Part shown: positions 33,664 through 42,162 of the stretch, piece after piece
Layout: each line of letters begins with the position of its first letter
Position numbering within the stretch: position 1 is the stretch's first letter
Source of the DNA: Steroidobacteraceae bacterium
GTDB taxonomy: Bacteria; Pseudomonadota; Gammaproteobacteria; Steroidobacterales; Steroidobacteraceae
Direction: 5' to 3'
DNA length: 64,000 nucleotides
Assembly: GCA_019634915.1 (NCBI GenBank)
Contig: JAHCAN010000001.1
Span: forward strand, 100,063 to 164,062
The notes under the pieces: generated by a model
The model's database searches: none
What the model was told of the DNA's origin: nothing
Seen by the model: only the letters and a program-made list of their open reading frames with translations
Program-made: the position numbers and the translations under genes

Positions 33664-34622
33664 CTCCCGAAGACTCCGCGGCCGGTTACCGGCTGACCGG
33701 CGCACTCGCCGCAGCGGCGGCAGCCGTCCTGTTCGCGTGCAAGGGCATCATCGCGAAGTTCGCCTACGCCCGCGGCATCCCGTTCGAGACGCTCTCGATC
33801 GTGCGTGCACTGCTCGCGGTGCCGCTGTTCTGGGGCTTCGCGTTCACGCACGAACCGGCGCGCGAAGTACTCGCGACGCCGTGGCGCCCGGCCGCGGCCG
33901 CCGCGTTCGCCGGCTTCATCTGCTACTACGCCGGCACGCTGATCGATTTCTATGCGCTGACGCTGATCGACGCGAGCATCGAGCGCGTGCTGATCTTCAG
34001 CTACCCGGCGATGGTGGTCGCGGCGAGCGCGGCGCTGCGGCGCGAGTGGCCGCCGGTGCGCGTCGTGATCGCCGTCGGCCTCACGTGGATCGGCATCTTC
34101 CTCGCGGTCGGCGGCTTCGACGCCGCCGCGCTCAGCGCCAACCTCGTCGGCGCGGCCTGCGTGCTCGCCGCGGCGCTGTCCTACGCGATCTACTTCATGA
34201 TCGGCGAGCGCTGCACGCGCCAGATCGGCGCGAGCCGCTTCACGCTCTATGCGATGTCGGCGGCCGCCGCGGCGCTGCTGGTGCACGGCATCCTGCGCCG
34301 TCCGCAACTCGCGCTCGCGCAGGTCGACGCGACGGGCTGGTGGCTGCTCGCCCTGCTCGCGGTGTTCTGCATGTTCGTGCCCGCGCTGCTGCAGGCCGAG
34401 GGCGTGCGCCGCATCGGCGCGCAGCGCGGCGCGCTGGTCAGCACCGCCGGGCCGCCGGCCACGATCCTGCTCGCGTGGCTGGTCCTCGGCGAGCGCCTCG
34501 CGCCGCTGCAGCTCGCAGGGGTCGGACTGATCGTCGGCGGCATCCTCGTGCTCGACGTGGCGCGGCTGCGCCGCCGCGGGCCGCCGGCCGGCGCTCAGCC
34601 GCCGGCGTCGGCCGCGGACTGA
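33660..34622 (+). CDS. EamA/DMT-family transporter
   Basis: This 320-residue inner-membrane protein has ten predicted helices in two EamA repeats (about 15-145 and 160-300). The second repeat ends AWLVLGERLAPLQLAGVGLIV-like, as in RhaT/YdcZ-type permeases for amino acids or metabolites. The TTG start overlaps the preceding stop. The end overlaps the convergent lyase gene by 28 bp. Substrate unknown. Confidence 0.82.
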   Translation: MTPEDSAAGYRLTGALAAAAAAVLFACKGIIAKFAYARGIPFETLSIVRALLAVPLFWGFAFTHEPAREVLATPWRPAAAAAFAGFICYYAGTLIDFYALTLIDASIERVLIFSYPAMVVAASAALRREWPPVRVVIAVGLTWIGIFLAVGGFDAAALSANLVGAACVLAAALSYAIYFMIGERCTRQIGASRFTLYAMSAAAAALLVHGILRRPQLALAQVDATGWWLLALLAVFCMFVPALLQAEGVRRIGAQRGALVSTAGPPATILLAWLVLGERLAPLQLAGVGLIVGGILVLDVARLRRRGPPAGAQPPASAAD

Positions 34623-35488
34623 CCGGCCATCGCGAGTACGCGGCGCGCCTTGTGCGCGACCGGGTAGTCGACGAACACGCCGTCCACCTGGATCGATGCG
34701 ATTCCACGGGCCTGCGCCTCGTCGAACGCGGCGACGATCGCCCGCGCGCGCTCGATCTCGGCGGCGCCGGGCGTGAACACCTCGTGGCACGGCGCGATCT
34801 GGTCGGGATGGATGCACAGTTTGCCGCGCAGGCCGAGGCGCCGGCCATTGCGTGCGGACTGGCGGAAGCGCTGCGGATCGCGCACCTCGAGCACCACCGT
34901 ATCGACCGGCGGCTCGAGCCCGGCGACGCGCGAGGCGTGCACGAGCCGCGCACGGCCGTAGGCGAGTGCCTCCTCTTCCGGCGTCCATTCGAGATCGAGA
35001 TCGTTGGTGTAGTCGCCGCCGCCGAACGCCAGGCGCGCGACGCGGGGCGATGCCGCGGCGATCGCTTCGGCGTCGACGACGCCGCGCGCGGTCTCGACGA
35101 TCAGCATCAGCTCGAGCGTCCCGGGCTCGAGCCCCGCCGCACGCTCGCGCGCCTCGATGTGCGCGGCGACCGCCTGCACGTGCCCGGCCGACTCGGCCTT
35201 CGGCAGCACGACGCCATCGAGCCACGGCCCGACCACCGCGTCGAGATCGTCGCGCCAGAACGGCGTGTCGACACCGTTGATGCGCACGTAGCCGCGGGCG
35301 CCGTGCGGCCGGCGCAGCGCCTCGACCGCGAGCGGACGCGCGTTCGCCTTCTCCGTGAGCGCGACCGCGTCCTCGAGATCGAGAATCACGACATCGGCGC
35401 CGACCTCGAAGGCCTTGCCGGCACGGCGCACGTGATTGGCCGGCGCAAAGAGATAACTGCGCAGCCCGGCGGGTGGGCGGGCGCTCAC
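34595..35488 (-). CDS. CitE/HpcH-HpaI-type acyl-CoA lyase (citramalyl/malyl-CoA lyase family)
   Basis: This 297-residue TIM-barrel protein is of the CitE-like branch that reversibly cleaves beta-hydroxyacyl-CoA such as citramalyl-CoA or malyl-CoA. Recognisable parts are RSYLFAPANHVRRAGKAFEV, the metal-binding LDLEDAV, YVRINGVDT, VLPKAES, the acidic ligand in LIVETARGV and the C-terminal KLCIHPDQI. GTG 35488 overlaps the GntR stop (GTGA), so the two are co-transcribed. Placed with a MaoC hydratase and CaiB transferases it would be the last, carbon-carbon cleaving step, yielding acetyl-CoA plus an oxo-acid. Confidence 0.88.
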   Translation of the reverse strand: MSARPPAGLRSYLFAPANHVRRAGKAFEVGADVVILDLEDAVALTEKANARPLAVEALRRPHGARGYVRINGVDTPFWRDDLDAVVGPWLDGVVLPKAESAGHVQAVAAHIEARERAAGLEPGTLELMLIVETARGVVDAEAIAAASPRVARLAFGGGDYTNDLDLEWTPEEEALAYGRARLVHASRVAGLEPPVDTVVLEVRDPQRFRQSARNGRRLGLRGKLCIHPDQIAPCHEVFTPGAAEIERARAIVAAFDEAQARGIASIQVDGVFVDYPVAHKARRVLAMAGQSAADAGG

Positions 35489-36252
35489 GGCGCGCTCCAC
35501 GAATCGGTCGATTGCCAGCCGCGCTGCAGTTCGAGCGAATAGGCGTAGCGATCGCTCGGGTGCTCGGACACCGAAATCTGGAACGGGCGCCCGCTGCGGC
35601 CGAAATAGCGGCGCACGACGGTGAGCGACGGCGTGCCGACCTCGGCGAGCAGCGGCCCGGCGAGTGCGGCGGTCACGCTGCCGGCGCGCAGGTGCACCTG
35701 GATGTGCTCGACGTGCTGGCCGTGCATCGCCTCGATCAGCTGGTAGACCATCTGCCCGCGCCTGCCGATCAGCGGCACGATGCCGGCGTAGTCGGGCAGC
35801 AGGTAGACGTCGGTCCAGGCCATCGGCACCGGCGAGGACTTCAGGCGGCGCACCGCGCTCACCTTGAGCCATTCGGAGCCGGTGCGCACATCGAGCACCT
35901 GCGCGAGGCTGCGCGTCGCCCTGACCTTCGCGGTGTCGACCACGTGCAGCCGGCTGTCGGACGGATAGCGCATCAGCTCGGCCGGCGTGCGCACGGCCTG
36001 CACGTAGGACGGCAGCGATTCGCGCGCGCGCACCACGGTGCCGACGCCCTGCTGGCGGTCGATCAGGCCGAGATCGTCGAGCACGCGCAGCGCCTCGCGC
36101 ACCGTATGCCGGCTGACCTCGTAGCGTTCGACGAGTTCGAGTTCGCCGGGCATCGTCTCCCCGACCTTGATGCGCCCGCGCCTGATCTCGCCGATCAGTG
36201 CATCGGCGAGCTGCCGGTAGCGCGGCTGTCCCTGGCCCTGCTCTTTTCCCAT
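35485..36252 (-). CDS. GntR-family (HutC/UTRA) transcriptional regulator
   Basis: This 255-residue regulator has an N-terminal winged helix (about residues 12-78; ELELVERYEVSRHTVREAL is the recognition region, QQGVGTVV the wing) and a UTRA ligand-binding domain (about 95-245). HutC-type proteins bind symmetric GT..AC operators and release on binding a pathway acid. A perfect TGTCCGGACA palindrome lies 56 bp upstream of its own start, and the same palindrome lies before the receptor and amidohydrolase genes. It is divergent from the MaoC operon and coupled to the lyase gene. ATG 36252 is the only start that fits. Confidence 0.92.
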   Translation of the reverse strand: MGKEQGQGQPRYRQLADALIGEIRRGRIKVGETMPGELELVERYEVSRHTVREALRVLDDLGLIDRQQGVGTVVRARESLPSYVQAVRTPAELMRYPSDSRLHVVDTAKVRATRSLAQVLDVRTGSEWLKVSAVRRLKSSPVPMAWTDVYLLPDYAGIVPLIGRRGQMVYQLIEAMHGQHVEHIQVHLRAGSVTAALAGPLLAEVGTPSLTVVRRYFGRSGRPFQISVSEHPSDRYAYSLELQRGWQSTDSWSAP

Positions 36253-36307
36253 ACCTCGACTGTAACCCGTTCGGTGGTTGACAGCCACCGGGCAGCGGAC
36301 CAAGATT

Positions 36308-36317
36308 TGTCCGGACA
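36308..36317. promoter_or_regulatory. GntR operator candidate, copy 3 (TGTCCGGACA)
   Basis: A perfect 10-bp palindrome, TTTGTCCGGACATTT with flanks, in the 88-bp gap between the GntR start (36252) and the MaoC start (36341). It is identical to 30044-30053. Position allows autoregulation plus control of the divergent MaoC/dehydrogenase/CaiB operon. Confidence 0.7.
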
Positions 36318-36340
36318 TTTGGCACGAATTGCAGGGAACC

Positions 36341-36859
36341 ATGACCCAGTCCGCCAGCCAGGTGGCGCCCGGCCGCTATCGCGAGTCGTTCGGCCGCTAC
36401 TACGAGGATTTCACCGTCGGCGACGTCTACGAGCATCGCCCGGGCCGCACGATCACGCAGACGGACAACATCTGGTTCACGTTGCTGACGATGAACACCC
36501 ATCCGCTGCATTTCGACGAGGAATACGCCAAGTCGAGCGAGTTCGGCCGCTGCATCGTCGCGAGCCCGCTCACCGTGGCGCTGATGGTCGGCATGAGCGT
36601 GTCCGACGTCAGCCAGAAGGCGATCGCCAACCTCGGCTGGCGCGACATCCGCATGACCGCCCCGCTCTACGCCGGCGACACGCTGTACGCCGAGTCCGAG
36701 GTGCTGGAAATGCGCGAGTCGAAATCGCGGCCCGGTGCCGGTCTCGTCACGGTGCGCACGACCGGGCACAACCAGGACCGCGTCGCGGTCTGCACCTTCG
36801 AGCGCACGATCCTGGTCGCGAAACGTAGCCACGGCGTCGGCGCGGCCGGCAACTACTGA
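36341..36859 (+). CDS. MaoC-family enoyl-CoA hydratase (itaconyl/mesaconyl-CoA hydratase-like)
   Basis: This 172-residue single hot-dog-fold hydratase has the MaoC catalytic pattern: Asp42 in TQTDN, followed by His54/His57 in MNTHPLHFD. GRCIVASPL and a C-terminal strand VAVCTFERTILV complete the fold. The family hydrates C4-C5 unsaturated CoA esters, including itaconyl- and mesaconyl-CoA. ATG 36341 starts after the operator; an upstream in-frame GTG would place the operator in coding sequence. It is the first gene of a four-gene operon, with one-base overlap (TGATG) to the dehydrogenase. Confidence 0.85.
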   Translation: MTQSASQVAPGRYRESFGRYYEDFTVGDVYEHRPGRTITQTDNIWFTLLTMNTHPLHFDEEYAKSSEFGRCIVASPLTVALMVGMSVSDVSQKAIANLGWRDIRMTAPLYAGDTLYAESEVLEMRESKSRPGAGLVTVRTTGHNQDRVAVCTFERTILVAKRSHGVGAAGNY

Positions 36860-38004
36860 TGGCGACGGACGACGAGCGCGCCGTTCTCGACACGATCGAA
36901 CACTGGGTCGAGCGCGAGGTGCGCCCGATCGCCAGGCAGTACGACCACGCCGACGAATACCCGCACGAACTCGTCGGGCAGATGAAGGACCTCGGCCTGT
37001 TCGGCGCGACGATCAGCGAGCAATACGGCGGCCTCGGCCTCTCGGCGTCGACCTACGCGCAGATCGTCACGACGATCGCCGCCGTGTGGATGGCGCCGGT
37101 CGGCATCTTCAATTCCCACCTGATCATGGCTGCCTGCGTGCAGCGCCACGGCACCGAAGAGCAGAGGCGGCAGTGGCTGCCGTGCTTCGCGAGCGGCGAG
37201 CTGCGCGGCGGCATCGGCCTCACCGAACCGAACGCCGGCACCGACCTGCAATCGATCCGCACCGTCGCGCGCCGCGACGGCAGCGACTACGTGATCGACG
37301 GCACGAAGACCTGGATCACGAACGGCATCCACGGCAGCTGCTTCGCGGTGCTCGTGAAGACTGATCCGGCCGCCGAGCCGCGCCACAAGGGCATGAGCAT
37401 GTTCCTGTGCGAGAAGGGCCCCGGGTTCACGATCGGCAGGAAGCTGAAGAAACTCGGCTACAAGGCCATCGACAGTGCCGAGCTCGTGTTCGACGGCTAT
37501 CGCGTGCCGGCGGACCGGTTGATCGGCGGCGTCGAGGGCAAGGGCTTCGTGCACGCGGTCGGCGGGCTCGAACTCGGTCGCATCAACGTCGCCGCCCGCG
37601 GCGCGGGCATTGCGCTCGGCTCGCTGCGCGAGGCGCTGCGCTATGCACAGGAGCGCAAGACCTTCGGCAAGCCGATCGCGCAGCACCAGGCGATCCAGCT
37701 GAAGCTCGCCGACATGGCCACGCGCGTCGAGGCGGCGAAACTGCTGATCCGCGAGGCCGCGAACAAGTACGATTCGGGCCAGCGCTGCGACCTGGAGGCC
37801 GGCATGGCCAAGCTGTTCGCCTCGGAGGCCGGCGTCGAGAACAGCCTCGAGGCGATGCGCATCTTCGGCGGCTACAGCTATTCGACGGAATTCGACGTCG
37901 AGCGCTTCTATCGCGACGCGCCGCTGATGTGCATCGGCGAGGGAACCAACGAAATGCAGCGCATCATCATCGCGCGCCAGCTGCTCGAGAGGCATCCGCT
38001 GTGA
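36859..38004 (+). CDS. Acyl-CoA dehydrogenase
   Basis: This 381-residue flavoenzyme has the three-domain acyl-CoA dehydrogenase layout: helical N-terminal domain, beta domain with GLTEPNAGTDLQS (about 121-133) and TWITNG, and C-terminal helical domain with RKTFGKPIAQHQAIQ. The catalytic-region motif is IGEGTNEMQR near residue 365. It introduces a double bond into an acyl-CoA and passes electrons to ETF. The operon context suggests a short branched or dicarboxylic acyl-CoA. It is translationally linked to MaoC and to CaiB copy 2 (GTGA overlap). Confidence 0.93.
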   Translation: MATDDERAVLDTIEHWVEREVRPIARQYDHADEYPHELVGQMKDLGLFGATISEQYGGLGLSASTYAQIVTTIAAVWMAPVGIFNSHLIMAACVQRHGTEEQRRQWLPCFASGELRGGIGLTEPNAGTDLQSIRTVARRDGSDYVIDGTKTWITNGIHGSCFAVLVKTDPAAEPRHKGMSMFLCEKGPGFTIGRKLKKLGYKAIDSAELVFDGYRVPADRLIGGVEGKGFVHAVGGLELGRINVAARGAGIALGSLREALRYAQERKTFGKPIAQHQAIQLKLADMATRVEAAKLLIREAANKYDSGQRCDLEAGMAKLFASEAGVENSLEAMRIFGGYSYSTEFDVERFYRDAPLMCIGEGTNEMQRIIIARQLLERHPL

Positions 38005-39212
38005 GCGCCACCGCCGACCGCGCCGCGCTGCCGCTCGCCGGCCTGCGCGTGCTGACGTTCGAGAACTTCGGCGCCGGCCCGTTCGGCTCGATGTACCTCG
38101 CCGACCTCGGCGCCGAGGTCGTGAAGATCGAGAACCGCGACCAGGGCGGCGATGCGACGCGGAACATGGGACCGTTCTTCCTCGGCGAGAACGACAGCCA
38201 CTTCTTCCAGACGTTCAACCTGAACAAGCGCAGCGTCACGCTGAACCTGAAGACCGCGGCGGGCCAGCAGGTGTTCCACCGCCTGGTCGCGCGCGCCGAC
38301 GCGGTGCTGAACAACCTGCGCGGCGACCAGCCCGAGAAGCTCGGCCTCACCTACGCGGCGCTCGCCGGCGTGAACCCGCGCATCGTCTGCGCGCATCTGT
38401 CGGCCTACGGGCGCGACAACGAGCGCAAGGGCTGGCCCGGCTACGACTACCTGATGCAGGCCGAGGCCGGCTATCTGCACCTGACCGGCGAGCCCGGCAC
38501 TCCGCCGGCGCGCATGGGCCTGTCGATCGTCGATTACATGACCGGCATCACGACGGCACTCGCGCTGCTCGCCGCACTGCTCGACGTCCGGAAGGGCGGC
38601 AAGGGCCGCGACATCGACGTGAGCCTCTTCGACGTCGCGCTGCACCAGCTGTCCTACCCCGGCACCTGGTTCATCAACGAACGCCACCACACCGGGCGGA
38701 TGCCCCGCAGTTCGCATCCGTCGGCAACGCCGGTGCAGCTGTTTCGCACGCAGGACGGCTGGATCTTCCTCATGTGCATGACCGAAAAGTTCTGGCAGGC
38801 GCTCACCGCGGTGCTCGGTGTGCCCGGGCTCGCCACCGATCCGCGCTACGCGACGATGCAGGCGCGCCGCGAGCACCGCGACGCGCTGACCGCCGAGCTC
38901 GACGGCCATTTCGCGCGCGACACCACCGCCGCCTGGCTCGACAAACTGCAGGGTGTGCTGCCGGCCGCGCCGGTCTACGACATGGAACAGGCGCTCGACA
39001 ATCCGTTCGTCGTGCGCACCGGCATGATCCAGGCGACGCCGCACCCGCAGAAGGAAGGCTTTCGCGCCCTCGCTAATCCGATCAAGCTCGATGGCCGGCG
39101 GCTGCACGGCCGCGTCGGTTCGGCGCTCGGCGCCGACACGCGCGACGTGCTGCGCGAAGCCGGCTACGACGACGCCGAGATCGACTCGCTCGCCGCGCAG
39201 CGGGTGATCTGA
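38001..39212 (+). CDS. CaiB/BaiF family CoA-transferase (copy 2)
   Basis: This 403-residue type III CoA-transferase has the N-terminal motif LRVLTFENFGAGPFGSMYLADLG, VVKIENRDQG, NKRSVTLNLK and the putative catalytic aspartate in GYDYLMQAEAG. GTG 38001 overlaps the dehydrogenase stop. It is probably the activating enzyme that loads CoA from succinyl-CoA or another donor onto the pathway acid, but the direction and partners are not shown by sequence. Confidence 0.9.
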   Translation: MSATADRAALPLAGLRVLTFENFGAGPFGSMYLADLGAEVVKIENRDQGGDATRNMGPFFLGENDSHFFQTFNLNKRSVTLNLKTAAGQQVFHRLVARADAVLNNLRGDQPEKLGLTYAALAGVNPRIVCAHLSAYGRDNERKGWPGYDYLMQAEAGYLHLTGEPGTPPARMGLSIVDYMTGITTALALLAALLDVRKGGKGRDIDVSLFDVALHQLSYPGTWFINERHHTGRMPRSSHPSATPVQLFRTQDGWIFLMCMTEKFWQALTAVLGVPGLATDPRYATMQARREHRDALTAELDGHFARDTTAAWLDKLQGVLPAAPVYDMEQALDNPFVVRTGMIQATPHPQKEGFRALANPIKLDGRRLHGRVGSALGADTRDVLREAGYDDAEIDSLAAQRVI

Positions 39213-39220
39213 GGCCGGGC

Positions 39221-40336
39221 ATGAAACTCGAAGGCCTGCGCGTCGTCGACCTGTCGCTGTTCCTGCCCGGGCCCTATCTCACGCAGGTCATGGCGGACCA
39301 TGGCGCCGAGGTGATCAAGGTGGAGCCGCCCGGCGAGGGTGAGCCGAACCGGCACATCGGCGCGACCGAGGATGGCGTCAGCATCTTCTTTCGCAACACG
39401 CACCGCGGCAAGCGCAGCGTCACCGCCAACCTGAAGGATGCCGCGCAGCGCGAGGCCCTGCTCGCGCTCGCCGCGACCGCGGACGTGTTCGTCGAAGCCT
39501 TCCGGCCGGGCGTCGTCGACCGCCTCGGCGTCGGCTACGCGCAGGTCGCCGCCCGCAACCCGCGCATCGTCTACTGTTCGATCGCCGCCTTCGGCCAGCA
39601 CGGGCCGTACCGCGACATGCCGGCGCACGACCTGGTGACCGAGGCGATGGCCGGGGTCGTGAGCCTCAACCTCGGCGAAGACGGCCAGCCGACGATTCCT
39701 TATGTACCTGCCGCGGACATGGCGGCCTCGATGTTCGCGCTGTCCGGCATCCTGATGGCGCTGCTGCGGCGCGAGCGCACCGGCGCCGGCGACTACCTCG
39801 ACATCTCGATGCACGATTCGATCCTCGCCTGGACACCGAACGTGACCGGCCAGGTGTTCGCGCACAAGCGCCCGCCGGTCGTGAAGCACGAGCGCAGCCT
39901 CGGCGGCAGCGCCTTCTACCGCATCTACCGCACGCGTGACGATCGTCACGTCGTGCTCGGCGGCCAGGAGCCGAAGTTCATCCGCAACCTGCTCACCGGG
40001 CTCGGCAGGCCCGGGTTCATCGAACTGTGCGAGCGCGGCCCGGGTCCGCACCAGGCGCCGGTCGTGGAATTCCTGCGCGGCGTGTTCGCGACGCGCACGC
40101 AGGCCGAATGGGTCGAGTGGTTCCGCGGCCGCGACGTGTGCTTCGCGCCGGTGAAGGACCTGCGCGAGGCCTTCGACGACAGCCACGCGAACGCGCGCGG
40201 CATGCGCCTCGTCGACGCCGCGGGCCGGGAACACATCGGCACGCCGCTCAAGTTCAGGAACGAGCCGGGGCAGATCGATTTCACGGTGCCGCGCCAGGGC
40301 GAGCACACGGAGCAATACCTCAGCAGGCGCGCCTAG
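39221..40336 (+). CDS. CaiB/BaiF family CoA-transferase (copy 3)
   Basis: This 371-residue type III CoA-transferase is shorter than copies 1 and 2. Landmarks are LRVVDLSLFLPGPYLTQVMAD, VIKVEPPGEG, GKRSVTANLK and the aspartate in AHDLVTEAMAG. It ends the MaoC operon (8-bp gap from copy 2). Two adjacent, clearly different transferases imply two acids to be activated, or a separate CoA-recycling step. Its TAG stop shares a CTAG with the stop of the convergent small gene. Confidence 0.9.
   Translation: MKLEGLRVVDLSLFLPGPYLTQVMADHGAEVIKVEPPGEGEPNRHIGATEDGVSIFFRNTHRGKRSVTANLKDAAQREALLALAATADVFVEAFRPGVVDRLGVGYAQVAARNPRIVYCSIAAFGQHGPYRDMPAHDLVTEAMAGVVSLNLGEDGQPTIPYVPAADMAASMFALSGILMALLRRERTGAGDYLDISMHDSILAWTPNVTGQVFAHKRPPVVKHERSLGGSAFYRIYRTRDDRHVVLGGQEPKFIRNLLTGLGRPGFIELCERGPGPHQAPVVEFLRGVFATRTQAEWVEWFRGRDVCFAPVKDLREAFDDSHANARGMRLVDAAGREHIGTPLKFRNEPGQIDFTVPRQGEHTEQYLSRRA
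40333..40336. other. Shared CTAG stop codons of two convergent genes
   Basis: The palindrome CTAG supplies TAG to the plus-strand CaiB copy 3 and, read in reverse, TAG to the minus-strand small protein gene. The same arrangement occurs at 63420-63423 for the ArsC-like gene and msrA. It fixes both ends exactly. Confidence 0.9.
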
Positions 40337-40692
40337 GTATTCATCAGCACGGTCGTGTCGTAACGCTCGAAGCCGTGGATCGCGCGCCGGTAGGCGCTCA
40401 GCACCAGCCGCTCGGCGACCTTGTCGGTGCGCGGCGAGAGCAGCATGCGCAGCACGACGTCGTCGGCCGGCCGCGTGCGGTCCTCGGCGAGCAGCTGCTC
40501 GAGCACGCGCGTCACGCGGTGCACCAGCTCGTTGACGAAGCGCAGGTGCGCGCTGTCGGTCACCTGTTCGCTGCCCGGTCCATAGGTGCTGCGCGCCTCC
40601 TCGGCCAGCTCGTGCAGGAACGAGTTCAGCAGGCGCGCCTTGTCGAGCACGCGCAGCTCCGAGAAGTACTGGATCTCCGATTGCAGATTCAC
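40333..40692 (-). CDS. Small protein of unknown function at the end of the AgmX operon
   Basis: This 119-residue, mostly helical protein has no signal peptide or membrane segment. It begins VNLQSEIQYFSELRVLDKARLL, counted from GTG 40692. I do not recognise its family. It follows the AgmX-like gene by 22 bp on the same strand, so it may be a cytoplasmic partner of the motor. Its stop codon shares the CTAG tetranucleotide 40333-40336 with the convergent CaiB gene. Confidence 0.6.
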   Translation of the reverse strand: MNLQSEIQYFSELRVLDKARLLNSFLHELAEEARSTYGPGSEQVTDSAHLRFVNELVHRVTRVLEQLLAEDRTRPADDVVLRMLLSPRTDKVAERLVLSAYRRAIHGFERYDTTVLMNT

Positions 40693-40714
40693 GCTCGCCT
40701 CGCGTGCGCCACGG

Positions 40715-41644
40715 TCAGGCCGGGAAGAAATCGATGGGCTTGGTGGTCGTGATCGCCTCGACGTCGCGGGCCTCGAACCGGAACAGGCGCACGCGCGCAA
40801 CGATCTTGCGCTCGAGCTCCGGATCGCCGATCTCGCTCGATACCACCCGGCACATCGTCACCTCGCCCGATGGCGCAATGGTGAACTCGAGGACCATCTT
40901 ACCCTGCAGGTCGGGCTGTTCGCGAAGGGCCCGGCTGTAGAGCGCATAGATGGCCCCCTTGTTGCGGTCGAACACGAGCTCGATTTCCTCGCGGCTGCGC
41001 GAAGCCTTGCCGCTCGTGCCCGAGCGGGTCGCGGCGTCGCCGCGGCCGCCGACCGGCACGCCGGGCGGCATGCCCATGCGCGTCGTGTCGTGGCCCGTCA
41101 GGCTGCCGGCCCCCGCGCCGAAGCCGCGGCTCGAACTGGTCGAGGCGATGCCGCCGCTCGCCGCGCCCACTTTCGAGGTGATCAGCGAGCGCTCGGCGCG
41201 GCTGTCGGCGCCGACCTCGCCGGTCAGGTTGCGGGTCTGCTCGACCGGCACGATCGGCAGGTTCTGCCGCAGGTCGGCGAGTTCGTCCTGGAACTGGTTG
41301 ACCGCGCGCTGCGCCTTGCGGCGTGCCTCCTCGGTCCGGTCGACCGGCTGCGGGACCGGCTTCGGCGTGATCGCCGCGAGCTTCGGTTCCGGCTTCGGCT
41401 CCTCCTTGGGCACCGGCGGTGGCGGCGGCTCCGGCGGCTTGTAATCGAGCATCACCTTCGCGAGCCGCTGCGGCACGACTTCCTCGTAGGCCGCGCGTTC
41501 CGGCACCGGCAGGAACGGGATCACGATCGCGCCGACGACCAGCGTGACGAGCGCGACCGTCAGGAAGCGGCGCAGCCGCTCGTTCTCCTCGGGCTCGATG
41601 TCCCAGGCGAGGTCGAAGTGCCGGTAGTACGGGGCGAGCATCAT
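40715..41644 (-). CDS. AgmX/PglI C-terminal domain protein (TonB-like energy transducer)
   Basis: This 309-residue inner-membrane protein has a short cytoplasmic N-terminus, one transmembrane helix (about 24-45), a proline/lysine stretch (PPEPPPPPVPKEEPKPEPK), and a long low-complexity periplasmic linker. The AgmX/PglI-type C-terminal domain starts near RNKGAIYALYSRAL and ends with TTTKPIDFFPA. In Myxococcus related proteins (AgmX/GltJ) belong to the gliding Agl-Glt machine; elsewhere the domain acts like TonB. The ATG overlaps the ExbD2 stop, giving an ExbB-ExbD-ExbD-transducer unit. Confidence 0.85.
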   Translation of the reverse strand: MMLAPYYRHFDLAWDIEPEENERLRRFLTVALVTLVVGAIVIPFLPVPERAAYEEVVPQRLAKVMLDYKPPEPPPPPVPKEEPKPEPKLAAITPKPVPQPVDRTEEARRKAQRAVNQFQDELADLRQNLPIVPVEQTRNLTGEVGADSRAERSLITSKVGAASGGIASTSSSRGFGAGAGSLTGHDTTRMGMPPGVPVGGRGDAATRSGTSGKASRSREEIELVFDRNKGAIYALYSRALREQPDLQGKMVLEFTIAPSGEVTMCRVVSSEIGDPELERKIVARVRLFRFEARDVEAITTTKPIDFFPA

Positions 41645-42162
41645 GCCGGTTTGAAGCCGGCCGGCACCGGCTTCTCCTTCTGCAGCGTCGCGAGCGAGAT
41701 GCGGCCGTAGTCGGCATCGGTGCAGGTGGCCATCACCTTCTTCAGCACGTCGTACGGGATCGCCTTGTCGCCGAGGATCGTGATCTCGCGCGCGGCGAGG
41801 TCCTTCTCGGTCATCGCGCGACCGACCAGCATCGGGCGCTTGAGCGCGGCCCGCAGCGGCTCGATCAGCGGCGAGCCGGAGGCGCGGATCTCGTCGAGCG
41901 TCGCGACGTGCTCGCCCTGCACGAACAGGTCGGTGGTCGTCACCATCAGCACGACCGAGTCCTTCGGCTGCGCTTCGGCGATCGACTGCGGGATCTCGAT
42001 GCCCTTGGTGTTCTGGATCACCTCGACCTCGGTCGAGTACACGAGCAGGAACATCACGAGCACGGTCAGGATGTCGATCATCGGGATCAGGTTCAGCTCG
42101 AGACCACCCTTGTGGCGCTCGTGGCTCTTCGCCATGCGTCTTGCGCGGCCGGACATGCTCAT
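41641..42162 (-). CDS. exbD: ExbD/TolR family protein (second copy)
   Basis: This 173-residue protein has one N-terminal membrane helix (about 27-46) carrying the proton-path aspartate in LIPMIDILTVLVMF, followed by a periplasmic ExbD-fold domain. It differs clearly from the neighbouring copy, so the stator may be a heteromer. Both ends overlap neighbouring genes by four bases. Confidence 0.88.
   Translation of the reverse strand: MSMSGRARRMAKSHERHKGGLELNLIPMIDILTVLVMFLLVYSTEVEVIQNTKGIEIPQSIAEAQPKDSVVLMVTTTDLFVQGEHVATLDEIRASGSPLIEPLRAALKRPMLVGRAMTEKDLAAREITILGDKAIPYDVLKKVMATCTDADYGRISLATLQKEKPVPAGFKPA

Noticed and set aside
34595-36832. 745-residue frame fusing the CitE-like lyase to an upstream domain
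   Set aside because: The upstream part is antisense to MaoC and out of frame with GntR; the lyase starts at GTG 35488 overlapping the GntR stop.
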